Assembly: GCF_000835495.1 (NCBI RefSeq)
Contig: NW_015622542.1
Span: 5,788,485 to 5,852,484 of the forward strand
Length of the DNA stretch: 64,000 bases
Origin: Cladophialophora immunda
Lineage: Eukaryota > Ascomycota > Eurotiomycetes > Chaetothyriales > Herpotrichiellaceae
Reading direction: 5' to 3'
Position 1 is the stretch's first letter; each line of letters starts with the position of its first letter. Of the stretch, positions 1 to 8,406 are shown in pieces. The notes beneath the pieces were generated by a model. The model saw only the letters and a list, made by a program, of their open reading frames with translations, made no database searches and was not told the DNA's origin. Both the position numbers and the translations under genes were made by a program.

Positions 1-526
1 AGAAGTGAACCGGGAGACAGACGTTGGCATCGCCGTTTTCGGCGCTGCTGCTGCCGCCGGGGATGATTCGGGGATGTGGACCTCGACAGGAGTGAGTCGA
101 GACCATCTCCGAGCATACCTTCTCGCCATGAGGCTATACCATCCACCGGCGATGAAGCCCAACGAGCGACCTGGTGCAACAGCCATCATTTGGGCCGAGA
201 GAGGTATGGTGAGACGCGTCCAGAACGACCCCAACTCCATCAAACTCCTGCAGGAGGCCGGTATCCCTCTCAAAGCCTATCCTGGCTTTATGGAGGACCC
301 CCGACTTGGACCGTTTGCTTGCTTCATACCCGACAAGACCGAAGCAGACCTCGGTCCCAACGGATGGGACAGATATGTTGGCGATCTCTTGTGTCTGCAC
401 ATGGACGCGGACCATCTGGAAATGCCGATGCCGAGCCACGTTCATAAAATGCATGAAGAGATGGAGAAGGCCTTGGCTCATTTTGGCCACGCCGACCCCG
501 GGAAGTCAAAGGATGGATGGGATTAG
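1..526 (+). CDS. Non-reducing polyketide synthase, C-terminal thioesterase/cyclase end (partial)
   Basis: The reading frame is open from the left edge of the window to a TAG at 524-526, so this is the 3' end of a gene that starts outside. The last ~130 residues fit the product-release thioesterase (Claisen-type cyclase) domain of fungal non-reducing polyketide synthases: a Tyr-Xaa-Pro-Pro-Ala-Met segment, then an Ile-Ile-Trp-Ala strand, then Gly-Pro-Asn-Gly-Trp-Asp, and finally a Met-Asp-Ala-Asp-His segment in the place of the catalytic histidine. In the family this domain releases and cyclises an aromatic polyketide such as a naphthopyrone or melanin precursor. The catalytic serine lies upstream and cannot be seen. 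The end of the protein, rich in His, Met and Glu, is normal for this domain. Assignment to the PKS family rests on the TE domain only; a stand-alone thioesterase is the alternative. Confidence 0.68.
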   Translation, partial: EVNRETDVGIAVFGAAAAAGDDSGMWTSTGVSRDHLRAYLLAMRLYHPPAMKPNERPGATAIIWAERGMVRRVQNDPNSIKLLQEAGIPLKAYPGFMEDPRLGPFACFIPDKTEADLGPNGWDRYVGDLLCLHMDADHLEMPMPSHVHKMHEEMEKALAHFGHADPGKSKDGWD

Positions 527-2713
527 ACAAAACGGAATCGTGTTTATCAATCAGCAAAGCCCCTCCCCGATCAGGACCACAGAGACCCTATATAGAACGT
601 AGATCGATCACCCCTTTTCTTAGGAGAACAAAACGGACCTTTTCAATCTCTTCGACAAGGCCATGCTAGCGTGCGTTTCCTCCTCTTAGCCCCATTCTCC
701 TTTTGGTTTGGCCAGCGGCAAAGAACAGCTGTATCACTGTCTACGGTGAACTATGCACCGGCCACAACGAAAGAGAGGTTCGATATATATCAGCTTTGCA
801 CGAGCTGGGACACCTCCCCTTTAATAGTTACTTGTCGAACAGGCCGTCATGTTTCAAGCGAACTTTTACTCCTGGGCTTCCCAGCCATAAGCCCATAGTG
901 TGGTATGCAGGGTGGTTTTGGATACTTCCGGTATCGATAGGTATCGATACTATCGTCGATAGAATTGGATTCAGCGCCAAAACTAATCGGTGACTAGTGA
1001 TAGCATTAGAAACCACTCTGGTGGTACGGATGCTAGATAGAATAAACGCACTCTCCGGCCTCTCTTCGTTCACTGACTGTCCTAGATACTCACCCTGCTA
1101 TATTGTTTTCATTTTTGTCAATATCAAAACATTTTCCGAAGGCCAACCAGACGGCCAAGCCTTCTGAAGCGAACGTACTGATCATTGGCACTAGGCCAAG
1201 TGGGTAAGTACAAATACCATCGAGGTGCTTGGGGCATCTAGCTGGGTATGCGTCTGCATAACTACTATATTCGAGGTCAATATACCTCTTCACTAGCGGA
1301 GGTGATAGACCTGCTACCCAGCAATAGTCGATGGCGCCTTATCATTCACGGTGGTGACATCTCCGACGACGTCCAATGTGGCCGAGTCAACCAGCTGGGT
1401 CACGCCATCGCTGCGCCCATGGCCTCATCCACCAATATCGATCACCCATGCCTGAAAAACCCTGACTCGAGGTTTTGCTTATCCATACCGCCGAGGTGGC
1501 GTTTGTCAGTCTTGAAACGTTGCACGAAGCTTACCACAGACAACAGGAAAAGGGTGGCAGCACATCATGGGACCGGGTACGGGCTGAAGAGTCTCTACTG
1601 CTCCAGCAGGGAAGCGTCTCACCGGCGCCAGCCCATCGATCATTGGGCATTGGCCCCAATATCGGGGCAATGGCCATGATGAGGCCGGATTCTTTTGCTG
1701 GCTGGGCTGGGGGCTACGAGGATTTGCCTGATCTCGAGAAATACTGTGCTGGAGCATTCTTCGCCTGAAGTCACACGTGGAACTACGACAGGAGCAATCT
1801 TTTGGTACAGGATGGGGTGTCCACTATCTGGGAGCTGTGAAAGGGCCATCTAGATGCGGTACAAGAGGCCAAAAAGGGCCATGTGTGGACAAGAGATGGA
1901 GTTTCTTTCCCCTTCTTCTCCTTTACGACTTGATGAAGGATTGCGGTCTATAAGTACGCCACCGGCGACATTAGTATACAATGAAAGTCGTCCTTGGTTG
2001 TCACCTCAGGTGGTCTCTCCTTCGGGGAAAGAAATGCAGGGATCCTTAACCAGGCCCAAATGAAGGATCCATCCAGATATAATCTGTTTTCACCGCGGTC
2101 CGATCGAAAGGCAGCGACCGGACGCTTCTCTTTGGGCTTTACTATTTTGATTGCCGTGGCACCTCCCAGACCAGCCCATGGTTGCAACTGTTACAACGCG
2201 GGTGCCCCGCACGTATGACAAGTATATCAACTGACAGGTTCAAGATTCCGAGCACAAAATACTGGAATTTCAAAGCCTTTCTCGGGGGACTATCCTGAGC
2301 GATCGTGTAACTATTCGTGAATGCAACATGGTCAGCCAGAAGGCCTGATCAGGACTTTCAGGCTTCCTACAATTCACCTTGTCAGCAGCTGCCGGGTCCT
2401 CGCAAGCAACTACTAACCTTGGTGGGCCGGTATCACCGTCATCTCGACAGTCTTCAGCTCACCGGTCGCTAAAAATCAATTTCGAGAGAGGATTCATGAC
2501 CATACATACGGTTCATACGTATGAATACCGTCCCGCCATGCCCTCGCTGTTCATCCACAACGGAGTTCCTTCTTGAAATGAGCCGACACCACTGCGACAC
2601 AGTCAAAAGCAAAGCAGCTCAATAAAGCAAAGCATTTTCCTGTTGGCTCATCTGATGCAATCCCTCCTCGTTATCAACCTCCTCCATTCCCCATACTCCA
2701 TACCTGGCCAACG
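527..2713. other. Intergenic, 2.2 kb, no convincing gene
   Basis: Nothing in this stretch could be tied to a known family. Reading frames here are short and most begin with non-ATG codons. Two things stand out: a cluster of TATCGATA-type palindromes at about 931-955, and an open frame at 1475-1768 with fairly ordinary composition that may be a gene relic. The last 200 bases are C-rich with CAAAGCA/AATAAAGCAA stretches and are probably the promoter and leader of the synthetase-like gene that starts at 2714. Confidence 0.5.
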
Positions 2714-4396
2714 ATGGAACTTCTTTCCAACGGCATATCTGGCGCCGGCCACTCCTCTCCGGATCGTGCAGACCAACAAGCAAAAGCCAAACTCAACAAT
2801 CAGATGACGAAGGTGGAGGGAGATGCGAAAGAGGTAGCAGGCAAAGCGGCAATTCTCAAACTCCATTCAGGCGTCTGCGAATTGGCCGTAGAATTCATGA
2901 GCGGCCAGGGCTTCGACTGGATTCACACTCCTCGACTAACCGACCTCGTCATTGACGGCGACAACGAGTTCTTCTCCCTCGATTACTTCGGCCGGCGGGG
3001 CTCTTTGGCCCAAGCGACGCAATTCCACAAGCAAATGATGCTGGGCAAGGGTATGGGATTTGAACGAGTATTCGACATTGGCCCTCTCTTTCGTGCCGAA
3101 CAGAGACTGTCTTCCAGACATATGACGGAGGTGAGAAAGAAATATTCTCCAGCGTTTATTACCAATATCATCATCAACTGGGGACACGAAATCAAGCAAT
3201 CCTTGTCTCAACTCCTTCTCTCTCTCATACCTCAGTCTGTCTGCACTTTCCTTACTGACACTTTAAACAGTTCACCGGGTTAGAGTTCGAAATGACGTTC
3301 CACGAAACCTACGAGGAAGCTATACACCTGGCCGAGTCGTTATTGCTGTATGTTGTGAGCGAGCTTCAAGGGCGCGACAAGTACCATGACGCTCTTGTGG
3401 CGGCAACAGCGGCAGCAGCAGCATCGCATCATCGAACGGATGCATTCAGGGCTCCTCAACCCGGCAAAGTCCCTCGTATTACATTCAGCGAGGCCAAACG
3501 CCTTCTTCGAACAGAATGTGGTATGCACGAGGCAGTTGACCACGAGGACTTTACGTATGTTTCTCCTTTTCCCACTCACTTATAAGAACCCGAAAAGCCC
3601 CATATATTAGATATCTCCTTGTACTGTTTCAAGTTCAAGGTCTGTTGGCCGCCAGCATCGCTGCGGTGTTTTGTTGGTTGCTATTTCGTCTGTATCAGTG
3701 TTGAGACATCAGACAACAACACTGAACTGAACTGAACTGACCCCAAGAAAAAAAACAGAGCCGAACAAGAAGCAGCATTAGGCCAGTTCATGCGCGAATC
3801 CGCCCGATACGGCAAGACAGACATATTCACCATCGTCGACTACCCTGCGCATATGCGTGGATTTTGGTCCGTTCCCGACCCATGCGGGTCTGGAACCGCT
3901 CGAGCATTCGATATCATTCTTCGAGGCCAGGAAGTCGTCTCGGGGAGCCAACATGTTCATTCCTACGAGCAGCTGTGCCATGCCATGCTGAAGCGTGACC
4001 CGCCGTTGGACCCGGCTGCTGATATGTAAGTTGTGTCTGTCATTCTCTGTTACTCCCCTCCCTGTTCCTCATTTTCAATTATTTGTCACTCCGTCATCCC
4101 GATCCTTTCCTCATTTTTAATTCTTCAAAACCATGACCAGTTCCACCAGGGGATGGATGGTTGAGTAGCTGAGTGGCTCTAAGAAAAAAGAGAGGAGAAT
4201 GCATGTACTGGACTGAACTGTGCTGATGATTCTTTCTAGATGGAAACACTACGCTGGAGCATTCAAGGCGCATAATATGCCGCCTCATGCCGGATGCGGC
4301 ATCGGGGTCAACAGAGTCCTGCAGGGGTTTCTGGGGTTGGGCAATGTCCGTAATGCTACTGCTTTTCCTCGGGACGTTTCACACCTGGCGCCTTGA
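2714..4396 (+). CDS. Aspartyl-tRNA synthetase-like protein lacking the anticodon-binding domain
   Basis: Four exons join in frame: 2714-3130, 3271-3554, 3759-4025 and 4240-4396, giving 374 residues. The product matches the class IIb catalytic core of eukaryotic-type AspRS: motif 2 (Phe-Arg-Ala-Glu then Arg-His-Met-Thr-Glu-Phe, residues ~126-140), the Gln-Phe-His-Lys-Gln segment with Lys106, and the C-terminal Phe-Pro-Arg-Asp. True AspRS is about 500-560 residues; here the N-terminal OB-fold that reads the anticodon is absent, and only ~40 polar residues precede the core. Two pocket positions differ: the Arg of the Ser-Gly-Ala-Gln-Arg-Ile-His motif is His299, and the motif 3 Glu is Asn347, while the ATP-binding Arg348 is kept. 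These suggest an enzyme that activates a carboxylic acid without charging tRNA, or a sham target giving self-resistance. It sits between a PKS and an exporter. The family call is firm; the role is inference. Confidence 0.85.
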
Positions 4397-4723
4397 TCAT
4401 TGGCAATACTATCCGTATATATACCTAAGTTATCAGTTTTATCCATTGGCAAAAGATATAGACTAAACCCGTGTGTTTCATCCCTATCAAAAGAAAAAAG
4501 AAAGAAAAAAGAAAGAAAAAAGAAAGAAAAAAGAAAAACTAAGAACCAAGAGCACTAATCGACATCATATTTTTAAATAGTGTTCGTTTTACTATTCTGC
4601 ACCCATCCCCCCCCCCCCTTGTATATATCTATCTCTCTCTATCCGAAAGTAACTGCCCACCCACGACAAATAAATCAACAGCCAAACAGGACTCCGTCTG
4701 GAAGGTTGTCTAGTGACATGTCA
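4397..4723. other. Convergent 3' region with A/G-rich repeat and poly-C run
   Basis: This short stretch separates two converging genes. It contains an imperfect tandem repeat of a GAAAGAAAAAA-like unit at about 4490-4537 and a run of C at about 4607-4618. No gene is seen. It most likely holds the two 3' untranslated regions and their polyadenylation signals. Confidence 0.5.
4490..4540 (+). repeat. A/G-rich tandem repeat, ~11-nt unit
   Basis: About four copies of a unit close to GAAAGAAAAAA are seen on the + strand just past the stop codon of the synthetase-like gene. The repeat is low-complexity and probably has no coding role. Confidence 0.7.
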
Positions 4724-6714
4724 TTACTTCTGAATGATTGCCGCGCCGACTTCTTTCAAACCGCGAAAGACCAGGAGGATGATGGAACAGGATAACGCTG
4801 CCATGCCGACATTGACCCATTCGCCCGCCCGGATGCCTCGCAGCAACAAAGTATCACCCACCCGATCATGGTCTTCGTTGTTCACCACAGCAGTTTTCAC
4901 CGCCGTCGAAATGGCCAGGCCAATGGCTCGTCCTAGTTGATTTGACGTCTGGATCAGAGCACCCCCGAGGGCCTGGTCGGCTGGGGGGAGCTGACGGATG
5001 ATGAAAAGGTTGATTGTCGGTGCGAGGATATCCGTGCTGATACAAAGGCCTTGGTCCAAGCCAAGAAAGTTAGTGAGTGCCAGTGCTAATTTCCGTGCCA
5101 AAGGGGGATAAGGTGGGGAATAAGATGCTTTTGAGGCAGTGGTGACCTACACATCGCGGGGAAGCCATAAGCCCAGTAAGTTGTCGATGGAGGGATAGGA
5201 ACGGCGAAGAGGAGGGGCGAGATGATGCCGCAGCATGAGGCGAATAGTAAGAGGTAGAAGCCCGGCGTGATATGGATCAGTCGGGCTGTCACGAAGCAGA
5301 TGAGGACTATCAGATGCAGCAAGTTCAGCTTAGCCTCGAAACTAAATGGGATTGGGATTGGGATTGGGATTGCCGGAGACAGTCAAAACCCGCATTGATG
5401 GATCCAAGTACAACAATACTTACCTCCTGCAATGCCGGTAGGGAGGAAGCGAAGCGTCGTCGCCAGAGCGCTAAGTCCTTGGTAGTCCTGATAGCTGTAC
5501 GTGATTTTCAAGGGTCAGCTGCTCGGTTTGGATCAATTGGGATGTCTCTGGGGCCTCGGCCATTGAAAATCAAAGCAATACCGACCACAGTAAATCAGTA
5601 ATAGTTGGACTCACAAGAGTGTGGCAAACACCAAATAACTGTTAAAGGAGGAAAAGTAGGTCATGATGACGACGAATGCTGCCGTGAACTGTCCCCTTTT
5701 GAACAACGACACCCTGACCAGCGGCATGTGAGGAGTGGGACTTCTTTTCTCGAGATGCTGCTGCCAGAACCCAAACAGGATGATCAACGCGACCGAGACC
5801 ACCAGACCGACCGGGATCCAAGCGGTTCCCCAACCGACTGTATTGCCTTCGGAGAGAACGAAGAGAAGCAGCACCAAGGCTGTCGTTATCATGACTGCCC
5901 CGACGACGTCAAGATTTTGTTTGTTCTTGCCCCCAGCCCCTGGGCGTGCGGTGCGAGGGATCACGAACAGTGCAGCAACACCAACGCCGGCAGCGAAGAG
6001 GGCCGTGATCCAGAACATCCACTTCCAGGTGAGGAAGCTTCCAATGAGGCCGCCGAGGATATTGCCCAGAACCGAGCCCAGAGAACTCGCTGCCGTGTAG
6101 GCGATGAATCCGTAGTTCTTCTGTTTCCCTGCCGGGAGCGTCGATCCAAGGATCCCGACCGCAGAGGGGGTGGTTGCCGAAGCTCCCAGACCTTGAAGCG
6201 CTCTCAACATGTCGAAGCCGACCTCGTTGGGCGAGAATGGTATCGCCACCGTCACCACCGCGATGCATGCCATGCCAGCCAGAAAGACGCGGCGACGCCC
6301 GTAAATATCAGCCACGCGACCCCAGAACATCAAGGTACAGCCCAGGGCGATATTGTATGCTGATGTGACCCATTGCTGTCGCCCTGGGGGGATGTCGAGA
6401 TCCCTACTGATGTCCGGGAGCAGGATCACTGAGGACTGTACAGAGGCTATCTGTTTTCCAGGATGAGCTGCCAGAATCAAGGGGCCGTCTCTCATTTGGA
6501 AGGTCTAACGTACATTGAGAAAGCCAGCACATGCCAGCGTGGCCACCAACGCTACCTTGGCTGCCTTGGACAACGGTGGCGAGCCGACAGTTTCTTCATC
6601 ATCATCATCATCATCATTCTTCTCCAGCTGAGCCGGATCTCGGCTCTCCGGCGTCGACTGTTCGAGCTGCTGGTTCGGAACATATGAGCGAGACTTGCTC
6701 TCTTTATTTGACAT
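4724..6714 (-). CDS. MFS exporter, DHA2-like (14-helix drug:H+ antiporter type)
   Basis: Five exons on the minus strand: 6514-6714, 5615-6450, ~5420-5494, 5151-~5341 and 4724-5049, about 542 residues. The start is the ATG at 6714; the frame upstream has only a TTG. The N-terminus is polar with seven consecutive Asp encoded by a CAT/ATG triplet run. Family signs are the Gly-Arg-Val-Ala-Asp-Ile-Tyr-Gly-Arg-Arg-Arg loop between helices 2 and 3, a Gly-Gly-Leu-Ile-Gly-Ser-Phe-Leu-Thr-Trp-Lys-Trp segment, and the Phe-Leu-Pro-Thr-Gly and Tyr-Trp-Ala-Tyr-Gly-Phe-Pro motifs typical of fungal efflux pumps. It probably exports the product of the surrounding cluster across the plasma membrane. The third intron needs a weak GTATTG donor to keep frame and contains a GGGATT repeat, so that border is uncertain. 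Confidence 0.85.
5346..5371 (+). repeat. GGGATT tandem repeat, ~4 copies, in an intron
   Basis: Four copies of a TGGGAT/GGGATT hexamer lie inside the third intron of the MFS gene, close to its 3' splice site. On the coding strand they read as AATCCC repeats. Confidence 0.75.
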
Positions 6715-7047
6715 GGCGACACGTCGAATGAACAAACCGTATGGTAGATGTATCGAAGGACGTTGGAAGACATTCCATCACGAAGACATTCACTTATATA
6801 GCGGGCAAGAAAGATGCGATGCGATGCCCGAGCTGATCTACGAGAAACAATCTCACGTAGGATGCCTCGAACGGTCCGCAGCAGCGTGCGGACGGAGAAA
6901 AGGGAGGGTTACAACAAACTTTATCATCCCTGTCTGTCGCTCATCACCCTAAATACTAAGAAGGTTGGAATCATCCTGATAAGCATTACGTCCCGCCATC
7001 ACAAGTGACAGACTTGGAACGCTCCAGCCTATCTTTGGCCTCTATTT
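6715..7047. other. Upstream region of the MFS gene
   Basis: This stretch lies between the start of the MFS exporter and the 3' end of the 2-oxoglutarate oxygenase. No gene is seen. It should hold the promoter of the exporter on the minus strand; a TATATAAGTG-like sequence (reverse complement of 6794-6801) lies roughly 85 bases upstream of the ATG. Confidence 0.4.
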
Positions 7048-7970
7048 TCACTTCTCCTCCGGTCGGAGGAAATACACGGCCGACAGGCGCTCCTTGCAAG
7101 GTCCCGCCGGTTGAATGACTCGATGCAACGGAGAATGCAGTTCGCCGTCAGTCCTGTTCTGCAATGCATCCGCCACATTGACCACGGCACTTCCAGCGCG
7201 GGGCTCAACCGTCAACCACCCCCCTCCTCCCGCCTTGCTCTCGGCCGCAATCTGAAGCGTTGGCTGGTCGTAGAACAGCAATGTCAGCAGACCGGAATCC
7301 GTGTGAGCTTGGCCGTTCGTCTGTGTCTCTGTCTCACTGGGCTCCTTGTGGCACAACTTCAAGCCCGTCTGCTCAGCCTTGGACGTTGGTTTGGATTCAG
7401 GAGCACACTCCGCGAAACGTTGGCCCAAGGCATCTCCCAGCTGTGAGAGCATGAGGCGACAAGGCGCATCGCATGCTGAGGAGAGCCTGGCCAGTGAAGC
7501 GCTGACATGCCGTAGGACGGATGGCAACTGCAAAGGCCTGCCATCTGTCTCATCTCTGGGGATCTATATTGGGAGGGTCAGGAGTCAGCCTTGTCCCAGG
7601 ATTCATTCAGTGAAGCCTCCACGGAATGGGGCAGGATGGGATGTCAATACTTCGAATGTGCTACTACCAGTGTATTGCTTGAATCTTGTCCAATTTCGTC
7701 AGTCAATGGGTTCATGGAGCAATGGCGAAGAATAGATTTGCCATACCCTCGCTCAAAGCCCCGGACAAAGTCTGCTTGCTTGACTTCTGCGGTCTGGCAA
7801 AAGTATCGTGCTGAAGCATTGTATACTTGCTGGAGATCGGTGAACGGGTCGGATGCTGTCATATCCAGGTAGAATATCCCCATGGTTCGGCAGGCGTTAA
7901 CAAGACGGTCAATCTCCTTTCGCTCGCCCTCCAACAGCCCACGATATTCGATGATTTCGAGTGACGCCAT
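7048..7970 (-). CDS. 2-oxoglutarate/Fe(II)-dependent oxygenase (isopenicillin-N-synthase-like)
   Basis: Two exons (7668-7970 and 7048-7563) give about 272 residues. The start chosen is the ATG at 7970, which gives the usual start of the family (Leu-Glu-Ile-Ile-Glu-Tyr-Arg-Gly); the frame stays open upstream but without typical sequence. The first exon carries the N-terminal DIOX_N region (Gly-Ile-Phe-Tyr-Leu-Asp). The second contains His-Thr-Asp of the iron triad in the His-Thr-Asp-Ser-Gly-Leu-Leu-Thr-Leu-Leu motif, the distal His in Leu-His-Arg-Val, and Arg-Leu-Ser for the 2-oxoglutarate carboxylate. Family enzymes hydroxylate, desaturate or ring-close small molecules. It is divergent from the HDO gene and likely shares its promoter. 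It is slightly shorter than the usual ~330 residues, and the donor CTG|GTAGTA is inferred from phase. Confidence 0.85.
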
Positions 7971-8406
7971 GACTGTATCTGAGACGGTTCGTCTGTTCGA
8001 GACGATTCCGGTAATTTGTATGAAAGGATGAGACGGTGAACGGCGACCGACGCCGACAGGGGAGGGTTGCACTCGTTTGCCGCCTACGAACGGTTCACCC
8101 GGCACTAGGCGGTCAGGTCCTCTCATCCAGGCTCGTGTGACGCTGTGGCCAGTAGTGATGTGACTCGGGACATGATAGATGGGCATCATGGTAGTACCTA
8201 TCAAGTGAGAGAGATGTGTTGGGAGGACAAGGCCCGGTCTCAGGCCTTCAACCTGAAAGGCAGGTCCATCATCAGACGGTGAGCACGGGAAGAAGCTTCC
8301 TCCGCTATAGGTAGAGGCAGACCGGGCGAATTCCTATATCAATCAAGCTTCACACGGATTCCGCAATTCTCGGGACAACAAATCGTCATAACAACGCTGG
8401 TCCAAT
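7971..8406. promoter_or_regulatory. Divergent intergenic region between 2OG oxygenase and HDO genes
   Basis: These 436 bases lie between two start codons pointing away from each other, so they must carry both promoters. No repeat or clear binding site was recognised. Such shared promoters are common for co-regulated genes in fungal clusters, which supports joint control by the nearby Zn2Cys6 regulator, but this is inference. Confidence 0.5.

Noticed and set aside
5605..6363. 252-codon open frame on the + strand
   Set aside because: It is antisense to the MFS exporter and has Arg/Asp/His-rich chance composition.
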